Below are positions 56,764-64,000 of a stretch of DNA of 64,000 nucleotides, piece by piece; position 1 is the stretch's first letter; every line of letters starts with the position of its first letter. The stretch comes from Prochlorococcus sp. AG-402-K10 (GTDB lineage Bacteria > Cyanobacteriota > Cyanobacteriia > PCC-6307 > Cyanobiaceae): positions 1 through 64,000 of the forward strand of contig QCIF01000002.1 in assembly GCA_003216835.1 (NCBI GenBank). Reading direction: 5' to 3'. The translations under genes were made by a program, and so were the position numbers. The notes beneath the pieces are model-generated. The model ran no database searches. It was not told the DNA's origin and saw only the letters and a program-made list of their open reading frames with translations.

Positions 56764-57050
56764 TTATCTAATAAATTTTGAAGAATTTCTTCTAATTCAT
56801 TAATTTGTGAATGAGTAACAAGGGAGAATAAAGGAATACTTTCATCACCATCGCCAACCTTAACATTTATGGCATTTAAGCTAATTTTTGCAGCTTCTAG
56901 GGGGCCTTTATTTATATTGCGTATACATTCAATCGCAAGATTCCTTGCTAAACCAGCATCTCCAAGATATAGATTCCAATTTTCTATTTTTATAAAAATC
57001 TGTTCTGAAATAATATTTTCTAAATCACTTATTAGTATCTGATGATCCAT
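56760..57050 (-). CDS. DUF3181-like cyanobacterial protein
   Basis: A 96-residue soluble acidic protein. NWNLYLGDAGLARNLAIECI and the end HSQINELEEILQNLL resemble DUF3181, a small cyanobacterial family of unknown function (typically ..WHLYLADAHL...). Assignment is from memory of the family pattern. It lies 7 bp downstream of the small membrane-protein gene. Confidence 0.65.
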   Translation of the reverse strand: MDHQILISDLENIISEQIFIKIENWNLYLGDAGLARNLAIECIRNINKGPLEAAKISLNAINVKVGDGDESIPLFSLVTHSQINELEEILQNLLDN

Positions 57051-57057
57051 AATAAAT

Positions 57058-57309
57058 TCAGCTTGATTGTTTTTCCAGGTCCTTAGGTTTTTTTATAAAT
57101 ACAAAAATCAGATGGGTTCCTAGGCCAACTGACCAGAGAATTGCAAAGTTGTTAAAAAAAGCTAATTCATACTTAATTTCTTTGAAAAGCCAAGTCCCAC
57201 TAATTACAGCAGTAAATATCATGCAATGAATGACAAAATTTACTATTCGAGAGAAATGCTTGTAAGTAGGATCTTCTTTATCACCATTTCCGTACCATTT
57301 AATAGGCAT
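57058..57309 (-). CDS. Small two-helix membrane protein
   Basis: An 83-residue protein with two hydrophobic segments (about 24-42, IVNFVIHCMIFTAVISGTWLF; and 51-70, FFNNFAILWSVGLGTHLIFVFI) and charged ends. The layout resembles 2TM-domain proteins, but I do not recognise a specific family. It is probably co-transcribed with the DUF3181 gene. Confidence 0.65.
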   Translation of the reverse strand: MPIKWYGNGDKEDPTYKHFSRIVNFVIHCMIFTAVISGTWLFKEIKYELAFFNNFAILWSVGLGTHLIFVFIKKPKDLEKQSS

Positions 57310-57398
57310 AATTAGAAAATTGAGATTGTTAATAATAGATATTTTACCTGAATTCTAGTTGACTAAAAGACCCAAAAACAGAGATATTACATAAATAT

Positions 57399-57472
57399 GC
57401 GCCTGTAGCTCAGTGGATTAGAGCACCTGACTACGGATCAGGGTGTCGGGAGTTCGAATCTCTCCAGGCGCG
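57399..57472 (+). tRNA. trnR: tRNA-Arg (ACG)
   Basis: 74 nt. Acceptor GCGCCTG/CAGGCGC, D-arm with AGCTCAGTGGATTAGAGC, anticodon stem CCTGA/TCAGG enclosing CTACGGA (anticodon ACG), and T-arm with GTTCGAATC. Discriminator G. The A34 would be deaminated to inosine to read CGN codons. Confidence 0.97.
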
Positions 57473-57551
57473 TTTTAAATTATGAAACATTTTTTTTATA
57501 TTTTTCTAAAAAATATCGTTTATATTTAATCTATAAACTTATCTAAATCTA

Positions 57552-58823
57552 ATGAATATCCTTCAAGATCTTTTAGAAAGCGATCCAGTAATATCTAACC
57601 TAATTAATTCTGAAAAAAATAGACAAGAAAGTCACCTAGAACTAATAGCTAGCGAAAATTTTGCATCAATGGCAGTCATGCAAGCGCAAGGTTCAGTATT
57701 AACTAATAAATATGCTGAAGGACTTCCGCAAAAAAGATATTACGGAGGTTGTGAATTTGTTGATGAGATAGAAGAATTAGCTATTGATAGAGCCAAACAA
57801 CTATTTAATGCAGACTGGGCTAATGTTCAACCTCATAGTGGAGCACAAGCAAATGCAGCTGTTTTTTTAAGTTTACTTAATCCTGGCGATACGATTTTGG
57901 GGATGGATTTATCTCATGGAGGACATTTAACCCATGGATCACCAGTAAATATGAGCGGAAAGTGGTTTAATGCCGTTCACTATGGAGTTGATGAAGAAAC
58001 ACAACAATTAAATTTTAATAAAATTAGGGAGATTGCATTAGCGACAAAACCAAAGTTAATTATCTGTGGGTATTCAGCTTATCCAAGAACTATTGACTTT
58101 GAATCATTCAGAAAAATTGCTGATGAAGTAGGAGCTTTTCTAATGGCTGACATTGCTCACATAGCTGGACTTGTAGCAAGTAAACTTCACCCAAATCCAA
58201 TTCCTCACTGTGATGTAGTTACCACAACAACTCATAAAACTTTAAGAGGACCAAGAGGAGGGCTCATTTTATGTAAAGATAAAGAGTTTGGAAAGCAATT
58301 GGATAAATCTGTTTTCCCAGGAACTCAGGGTGGTCCTTTAGAACATATTATTGCTGCCAAAGCTGTTGCATTTGGAGAAGCTTTACATCCAAATTTCATT
58401 AATTATTCAAAACAAGTTATAAAAAATGCGAAAGTTCTAGCTTCGACTTTAATCAATAGAGGTATTGATATTGTAAGTGGAGGGACAGATAACCATATTG
58501 TTTTACTTGATCTGAGAAGCATAAATATGACAGGGAAAGTCGCTGACTTACTTGTAAGTGAAGTAAATATCACAGCGAATAAAAATACTGTACCCTTTGA
58601 TCCAGAATCTCCCTTCGTAACCAGTGGTTTAAGATTAGGAACTGCAGCATTAACTACCAGAGGATTTAGTGAAGATGCCTTTAATGAAGTTGGGGAAATT
58701 ATTGCAGATAGATTACTAAATCCCAATGATTTATCAATCGAAAAGAAATGCAAAGAAAGAGTTTTAGCTTTGTGTAATCGTTTCCCTCTTTATGAAGGCA
58801 AGCTTGAACCATCCATCAAATAA
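57552..58823 (+). CDS. glyA: Serine hydroxymethyltransferase
   Basis: A 423-residue PLP enzyme interconverting serine and glycine while charging tetrahydrofolate; it also handles photorespiratory glycine. Motifs: [30 protein letters not shown], and the PLP-lysine segment [18 protein letters not shown]. Complete length. No glycine riboswitch was recognised in the 79-bp gap after tRNA-Arg. The end overlaps cinA by 32 bp. Confidence 0.97.
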   Translation: MNILQDLLESDPVISNLINSEKNRQESHLELIASENFASMAVMQAQGSVLTNKYAEGLPQKRYYGGCEFVDEIEELAIDRAKQLFNADWANVQPHSGAQANAAVFLSLLNPGDTILGMDLSHGGHLTHGSPVNMSGKWFNAVHYGVDEETQQLNFNKIREIALATKPKLIICGYSAYPRTIDFESFRKIADEVGAFLMADIAHIAGLVASKLHPNPIPHCDVVTTTTHKTLRGPRGGLILCKDKEFGKQLDKSVFPGTQGGPLEHIIAAKAVAFGEALHPNFINYSKQVIKNAKVLASTLINRGIDIVSGGTDNHIVLLDLRSINMTGKVADLLVSEVNITANKNTVPFDPESPFVTSGLRLGTAALTTRGFSEDAFNEVGEIIADRLLNPNDLSIEKKCKERVLALCNRFPLYEGKLEPSIK

Positions 58824-60093
58824 TTCTTATAGAAATGGAGTTGAAATTCTTTCTATTGGAACTGAATTACTATTAGGTAATATTGTAAATACTAATGCTC
58901 AGTGGATTTCTGAGCAGTTATCTTCATTAGGACTGAACCATTTCAGGCAATCAACTATAGGTGATAATTCCGAAAGGATAGGCAGCTTAGTTCAGGAAAT
59001 CTCTTCAAGGAGTAACCTTCTAATTACAACAGGTGGCTTAGGACCTACTCCAGACGACTTAACTACTGAAGCAATAGCTAAATCTTTTAATGTTTCTCTT
59101 TTTGAAAGGAAATATTTGTGGGATCAAATGAAACAAAAACTTTCAAATTCAAAATTAAAGGATTATTCTTCTAGCTTAAGAAAACAATGTTTTTTCCCTA
59201 AAGATGCTGAAATAATTAATAATCCTCGAGGTACTGCTCCTGGAATGATTTGGGAACCAATAAAAGGTTTTACTATTCTTACTTTCCCTGGAGTACCAAG
59301 TGAATTAAAAGCTATGTGGAAAGAAAGTGCATGTGAATTTATTCAAAACAAATTTTCCGATGGTTTTGTATTCTTCTCAAATACTCTTAAATTTTCGGGC
59401 ATCGGGGAATCTACTCTTTCAGCAAAAATTGATAATTTGTTAAAACTTAAAAATCCAACTGTTGCTCCATATGCAAATTTAGGAGAAGTGAAACTCAGAA
59501 TAACTGCTAAAGCTAAAAACTCATCGGAAGCAAAAAAAATAATTAACCCTGTAAAAGCAAAATTAAAAGAAGAGTTTTCAAAGTTTATTTTTGGAGAAAA
59601 TGATGATAATTTAGCGAGTGTTGTAATAAAGGAATTAAAAAAGAGAAAAGAAACTCTTGTTTTTGCAGAATCTTGTACGGGAGGCCTACTATCTTCATCA
59701 ATCACTTCTATATCAGAATCATCTGAAGTATTTAAAGGTAGTATTATTTCCTATAGTAATGAACTAAAAAAATCATTATTAAATATTTCCGAAAATCAAC
59801 TTAAAAGGTATGGAGCTGTATCTAAAGAGGTTGCTGAAGCTATGTCAATTAATGCAAAAGAAAAACTGTCTGCTGATTGGGCAATCTCCATAAGTGGTCT
59901 TGCTGGTCCTAATGGAGGTAGCCAAGAAAAACCTATAGGGTTAGTATATATTTCAATTGCAGGACCAAAAAATCAAATTACCAATATCAAGAAAATATTT
60001 AACTCAACAAGAAACAGAGTAGAAATTCAAACACTAAGTGTAAATGTGTCTTTGAACAGTCTCAGATTAATCTTATTATCTAATAGTAAGTAA
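58792..60093 (+). CDS. cinA: CinA-family protein (nicotinamide mononucleotide deamidase type)
   Basis: A 433-residue two-domain protein. The N-terminal MoaB/MogA-like (COG1058) domain shows [23 protein letters not shown] and [18 protein letters not shown]; the C-terminal CinA domain (from about 282) has [29 protein letters not shown] and [10 protein letters not shown]. Known activities are NMN deamidation and ADP-ribose hydrolysis in NAD recycling. ATG 58792 lies inside the end of glyA, suggesting coupling. Confidence 0.92.
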   Translation: MKASLNHPSNNSYRNGVEILSIGTELLLGNIVNTNAQWISEQLSSLGLNHFRQSTIGDNSERIGSLVQEISSRSNLLITTGGLGPTPDDLTTEAIAKSFNVSLFERKYLWDQMKQKLSNSKLKDYSSSLRKQCFFPKDAEIINNPRGTAPGMIWEPIKGFTILTFPGVPSELKAMWKESACEFIQNKFSDGFVFFSNTLKFSGIGESTLSAKIDNLLKLKNPTVAPYANLGEVKLRITAKAKNSSEAKKIINPVKAKLKEEFSKFIFGENDDNLASVVIKELKKRKETLVFAESCTGGLLSSSITSISESSEVFKGSIISYSNELKKSLLNISENQLKRYGAVSKEVAEAMSINAKEKLSADWAISISGLAGPNGGSQEKPIGLVYISIAGPKNQITNIKKIFNSTRNRVEIQTLSVNVSLNSLRLILLSNSK

Positions 60094-60107
60094 CATGTTT
60101 TTGCAAA

Positions 60108-61517
60108 TTGAGTCAGAATACCTTATTTGATAAAGTTTGGGATTTACACAAGGTTTCCAGTCTTCCTGGAGGCTCTGATCAAATTTTTATTGGTCTACAC
60201 CTCATCCATGAAGTTACCAGTCCACAAGCATTCGGTGCATTAAAAGACAAAAATCTAAAAGTAAAATTTCCCAATAGAACCGTCGCGACTGTAGATCATA
60301 TTGTACCTACAGATAATCAAAGTAGGCCTTTTAAAGATAATCTTGCAGAACAAATGATTGAAACACTTGAAAGGAATTGTATAGAGCACAAAATAAAATT
60401 TTTTAATATTGGCAGTGGGAATCAAGGAATAGTTCATGTAGTCGCTCCGGAATTGGGCCTAACACAACCAGGGATGACGATCGCTTGTGGAGATTCACAT
60501 ACATCAACACATGGAGCCTTTGGCTCAATTGCTTTTGGAATCGGCACAAGCCAAGTTAGAGATGTCCTCGCAAGTCAAACAATAGCCATGAACAAACTTA
60601 AAGTAAGGCAGATTTGGTGCGAAAAAAAACTATCAAATGGGGTTTATGCTAAGGATTTAGTACTACATATAATTAATCGACTTGGAGTAAAGGCTGGAGT
60701 AGGGTTTGCTTATGAATTCGCCGGCCCCGCAATAAGTGCATTATCAATGGAAGAAAGAATGACAATATGCAATATGTCTATTGAAGGAGGTGCTAGATGC
60801 GGTTACGTAAATCCTGATGAAACAACCTTCCGTTATATAAAAGAAAGATTATGTGCTCCTCAAAATAAAAATTGGGACAAAGCGGTTAAATGGTGGCAAT
60901 CATTAAAAAGCGATGAAAATTCTATTTATGATGATGTAATTAAATTAGACGCTTCAGAAGTAGAACCTACTGTAACCTGGGGAATTACTCCTGGTCAGAG
61001 TATAGGCATAAATAAACAAATACCTCATTTGGAGGATTTACCCCCAAATGACAAATTTATTGCTGAGGAGGCTTATGAATATATGGGTTTCAAACCAGGA
61101 CAATCAATAAAAGATACTCCTATAGATGTTTGTTTTATAGGTAGTTGCACAAATGGGAGAATGAGTGACTTAAGAGTTGCAGCTAATGTATTGAGACATC
61201 AAAAAGTATCTAAAAAAGTAAAAGCTTTTGTAGTGCCTGGTTCAGAGAAGGTGGCAAATGAAGCAAAACAAGAAGGTCTTGATAAGATCTTTAAGGATGC
61301 TGGATTTCAATGGAGAGAGCCAGGCTGTTCAATGTGTTTAGCAATGAATTCAGACAAACTAATCGGTAATCAAGTTAGTGCTAGTTCTAGTAATAGAAAT
61401 TTCAAAGGGAGGCAAGGATCTCCCAGCGGTAGGACACTTCTTATGAGCCCAGCGATGGTTGCTGCTGCTGCAATTAATGGCAAAGTAAGTGACGTCAGGG
61501 AATTTCTAAACAAATGA
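60108..61517 (+). CDS. leuC: 3-isopropylmalate dehydratase large subunit
   Basis: A 469-residue [4Fe-4S] aconitase-family subunit for leucine synthesis. [32 protein letters not shown] and [11 protein letters not shown] (cluster cysteines in the last two) are intact. The start is TTG 60108; an ATG at 60095 is in another frame. The stop overlaps the start of leuD (ATGA). Confidence 0.96.
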   Translation: MSQNTLFDKVWDLHKVSSLPGGSDQIFIGLHLIHEVTSPQAFGALKDKNLKVKFPNRTVATVDHIVPTDNQSRPFKDNLAEQMIETLERNCIEHKIKFFNIGSGNQGIVHVVAPELGLTQPGMTIACGDSHTSTHGAFGSIAFGIGTSQVRDVLASQTIAMNKLKVRQIWCEKKLSNGVYAKDLVLHIINRLGVKAGVGFAYEFAGPAISALSMEERMTICNMSIEGGARCGYVNPDETTFRYIKERLCAPQNKNWDKAVKWWQSLKSDENSIYDDVIKLDASEVEPTVTWGITPGQSIGINKQIPHLEDLPPNDKFIAEEAYEYMGFKPGQSIKDTPIDVCFIGSCTNGRMSDLRVAANVLRHQKVSKKVKAFVVPGSEKVANEAKQEGLDKIFKDAGFQWREPGCSMCLAMNSDKLIGNQVSASSSNRNFKGRQGSPSGRTLLMSPAMVAAAAINGKVSDVREFLNK

Positions 61518-62137
61518 ACCCAGAATTCAACCCGCCAAGAGGAAGAATTTACCAAATAGAAGGGAAATGCATCTCATTAATTGGTAATGACATTGATACA
61601 GATCGAATAATTCCTGCTCGTTTTTTAAAGTGTATTAATTTTGATTCATTGGGCGAATCAGTTTTTGAAGACGATAGAGCAATCTTACGAGGAAAACATC
61701 CCTTCGATGTAGATGAAAGCAAAGATGCCTCAATACTAATTGTTAATAGCAATTTTGGATGTGGATCAAGCAGGGAACATGCTCCACAGGCACTGTTGAG
61801 ATGGGGTATAAAAGCAATAATTGGAGAGAGTTTTGCTGAAATTTTTTATAGTAATTGTATTGCAATTGGAATTCCATGTTTTACTCTGCCTAAAAATTCA
61901 ATAAAAGATATTCAAAAATATAACGATAACAAAAATTTTTTCTTAGAGATTGACATTAAAGATTCCTGCGCAAAATCAAAAGATTTAATTTTTAATCTTC
62001 AGATTAAAGAGAGCTCAAGAAAAATGTTTTTATCAGGAGAATGGGATGCAACTTCAACTCTACTTGAGAATGAGAATCTAATTGAAAATAAATTTAATGA
62101 TTTACCCTATTTGAAGTTTAATTCTAATTACTTTTAA
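61514..62137 (+). CDS. leuD: 3-isopropylmalate dehydratase small subunit
   Basis: A 207-residue swivel-domain partner of Leu[15 protein letters not shown] and [35 protein letters not shown] are diagnostic. Its ATG overlaps the leuC stop by four bases, giving coupled translation and equal subunit supply. It abuts the convergent LptD-like gene. Confidence 0.96.
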   Translation: MNPEFNPPRGRIYQIEGKCISLIGNDIDTDRIIPARFLKCINFDSLGESVFEDDRAILRGKHPFDVDESKDASILIVNSNFGCGSSREHAPQALLRWGIKAIIGESFAEIFYSNCIAIGIPCFTLPKNSIKDIQKYNDNKNFFLEIDIKDSCAKSKDLIFNLQIKESSRKMFLSGEWDATSTLLENENLIENKFNDLPYLKFNSNYF

Positions 62138-64000
62138 CTATTTAAATCCAAATAAACTAAATGTAATTCCCCCTGATTGATTATGCGGTTGATAAAAGAT
62201 TCCAAATTCATACGATCTTTTTTTCCAATTTAATGAGATTTTAGAATTTATAAATTCACCATAATTCGCCGAATCATTAGTTAAATTTAATGTCCCATTA
62301 CTTTTCAAAACAACTGGTCCAAATAACTGCTGATCAAAAGCAATATTTAAGGTAAATTGGTCATAATTTTGGTCAAATTTAAAAACACTGTCTCCACTTC
62401 TAAATTTATAAAAAGGCACAATACTAATGCGAGTATAATCAAAAGTTTTATTTTTAAAATTACCCAAGATTAGTTCTGGACCTAAACCTAAACCTAAATA
62501 TTCCTGATGACCTCCATCTTCATAGAAAGAATATTCAGCTTCTAATTTTGTCTTAAGATTCAATCCTTTGGTTATTGGTTTAGGAAGATATTTATATGAA
62601 GTGTCAATAGATTTATTTTTAGGTTCTTCAACACTAAGTGGAAACTGCTGATCAAGCGAATAAAACAAGTTGCCTTTCAGTTGAGTTGCCAAATTTTTAG
62701 TATTTAAAGCCTCTGCAGTTAAATTTGCTAATCCTACCGATAAAAATTCGGTCTTTTTATGCCCATTAACTACAACTATATTTTCTTTTTCTAATTTCGA
62801 ACCAAACCCTCTATAAATTTCTGCTTCACCCAATGAACCATTCCATACCCTATCTCTATAAATGCCAAAAAATCTTTTAGTCCATTTAGAATTTAAAAAA
62901 TTAATTTCTTTAGTCAAAGAACTTTTTAATCTAAATGCATCAGAAAATTTATTCATATCAAAAGAATTAATATTCTTTTCTATTTCTAAATCCCATTTAT
63001 TAATTGGACCTTTTATGAGGGATTTCAGAGCAAAATAATCTTGAAAACTTGTATTTCTTTTAACCTTCTCTGAAGTTATTGAATCATCTTTCTTGACAAA
63101 ACTTTTTGTATAACCTTTTAATGAGCGCTGAATTAATACTTGTGGCTCTAAATCAATTACAAAATCATCAAAAATATCTATAGAATTTAATTTTCTTCCA
63201 AGAAAATATCCATCCTTTTCTAAATTGTCATATCCTAAGGTCCATCTATTATCAAAATCTAACTTATTTAAGGTTCTTTCTCCTAACACAAAAGGGATTG
63301 AAACTTTTTCATCTAAAATTAGATAATTTAATGATGACTTAAATCTGATTTGTTCTCCAGTAGGTATAGCTTCTAATGCATTCATTACTATCTGAACTTG
63401 TTTTAATTCAAGTAAATCATTACTAAATACTGCTTTTTTACTTATCCATTTTGTTCCATCTATAGTAATTTTATCTGTGGAAAACATCCAATTTTCAACC
63501 TTTCCAGGGGTATTCAATACTTCACTTTTCTTCAAATCCAGTAAATTTTCTAACTTATTAATATCTGCAAGACTGAAATTAGAGTATATATCATCGAAAA
63601 ATGTATTAGTATTTATGGACCCTTTGACATCTAATAAATAACCTTTTTCACTGATAAAACTGTACTCTAATTCAGAAAGTTTAAAGATTTGATTTCCTAA
63701 TGTTAAAAATATGTTTCCTTTTGCACTGATTTTTTTATTTAATTTATCGTAAATCAAGCTATCAGCTTTAAGATATTTACCTTTATAGGAAACAGAAACG
63801 TTACCTTCAGCAGACAATATATTATTGATTTCAGATTGTATATCAGATTGAATAATTAGCTCTTCTTTCTTTTCTGCAAAACTAACTAAAAGCGGGAGAA
63901 AGTAATTTTCGACATCTAAATCTTGTTTTATATATTCCCTAAAATTTATTTGTTTTTGAGTAATAAATTCATCATAAGGAGTTGATTTAAGATCATTAAA
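62138..64000 (-). CDS. LptD/OstA-like outer membrane protein (DUF3769), N-terminus beyond window
   Basis: At least 620 residues; the frame is open to the right window edge, so the true start is not seen. The visible N-terminal part has OstA/LptA-like beta-repeat text (GNVSVSYKGKYLKADSLIYDKLNKKISAKGNIFLTLGNQIFKL). The C-terminal part is rich in alternating aromatic beta strands and ends FSLFGFK, with a terminal Phe-containing strand as in outer-membrane barrels. Cyanobacterial DUF3769 proteins are LptD-like LPS export candidates; that link is established for the family type, and inferred here. Confidence 0.75.
   Translation of the reverse strand, partial: FNDLKSTPYDEFITQKQINFREYIKQDLDVENYFLPLLVSFAEKKEELIIQSDIQSEINNILSAEGNVSVSYKGKYLKADSLIYDKLNKKISAKGNIFLTLGNQIFKLSELEYSFISEKGYLLDVKGSINTNTFFDDIYSNFSLADINKLENLLDLKKSEVLNTPGKVENWMFSTDKITIDGTKWISKKAVFSNDLLELKQVQIVMNALEAIPTGEQIRFKSSLNYLILDEKVSIPFVLGERTLNKLDFDNRWTLGYDNLEKDGYFLGRKLNSIDIFDDFVIDLEPQVLIQRSLKGYTKSFVKKDDSITSEKVKRNTSFQDYFALKSLIKGPINKWDLEIEKNINSFDMNKFSDAFRLKSSLTKEINFLNSKWTKRFFGIYRDRVWNGSLGEAEIYRGFGSKLEKENIVVVNGHKKTEFLSVGLANLTAEALNTKNLATQLKGNLFYSLDQQFPLSVEEPKNKSIDTSYKYLPKPITKGLNLKTKLEAEYSFYEDGGHQEYLGLGLGPELILGNFKNKTFDYTRISIVPFYKFRSGDSVFKFDQNYDQFTLNIAFDQQLFGPVVLKSNGTLNLTNDSANYGEFINSKISLNWKKRSYEFGIFYQPHNQSGGITFSLFGFK

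Overview
The window is AT-rich chromosomal DNA from a picocyanobacterium, almost certainly a high-light-adapted Prochlorococcus marinus. The evidence is a full set of photosystem II genes (psbM, psbB-psbT, psbE-F-L-J, psbK) with their assembly factors, cyanobacterial ndhC-K-J, chlD, a relict phycoerythrin beta subunit with a CpeS-type lyase but no phycobilisome cluster, cyanobacterial DUF3155 and DUF3181 proteins, and very compact spacing with many TTG/GTG starts. Identification rests on recognising protein families; no search was run.

Layout. 1-1760 (minus): a Sua5-like gene cut by the window edge, prmC, psbM and a 2Fe-2S ferredoxin. 1984-8036 (plus): psbB, psbT with terminator, nrdR, rpsA, metK and an FGGY sugar kinase. 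8130-8202 is tRNA-Phe, followed by a 2.2-kb insertion (8183-10414). 10465-13075 holds a secreted hypothetical, a TVP38-type membrane protein, a tiny ORF, cpeS and convergent cpeB. 13261-20238 has a uvrD/pcrA helicase, a tRNA nucleotidyltransferase-like gene, an oxidoreductase-SelD fusion and mtnP. 20273-22602 (minus) is rubA-ycf48-psbEFLJ; 22680-24311 (plus) is ndhCKJ. 24308-37209 contains yvcK, an MlaF/MlaD-like transporter pair, chlD, folK, a Nudix gene, phrB, an aminotransferase, a thioredoxin-like gene, fabI, hisB and a carotenoid oxygenase. 37212-46013 has rdgB, a phosphoglucomutase, a RecB-like nuclease, ygfZ, pyrE, tRNA-Met, a CNNM/CorC-like protein, a Gfo/Idh oxidoreductase, psbK and tgt. 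46090-57309 has cobS, a Hik2-like kinase, DUF3155, an esterase, purH, a DoxX protein, ispH, amt, sfsA, murJ, DUF3181 and a small membrane protein. 57399 to the end has tRNA-Arg, glyA, cinA, leuC, leuD and an LptD-like gene running off the right edge.

The one clearly accessory region is the insertion at tRNA-Phe. The 3' end of the tRNA is repeated exactly (28 bp) at 8183-8210 and 10387-10414. Just inside each copy lies a pair of TGGAGTACAC direct repeats, as expected for arm-type sites of a tyrosine recombinase. Between them are only a short basic ORF and a DUF2130 protein (zinc knuckle, long coiled coil, nuclease-like core) whose coiled coil carries perfect 153-bp tandem duplications. No integrase is present, so this looks like a non-autonomous, cargo-only element of the tycheposon/satellite kind. 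Other notable points are an apparent lack of a canonical start codon in cobS, a perfect NtcA box upstream of amt, and loss of bilin-attachment cysteines in CpeB.
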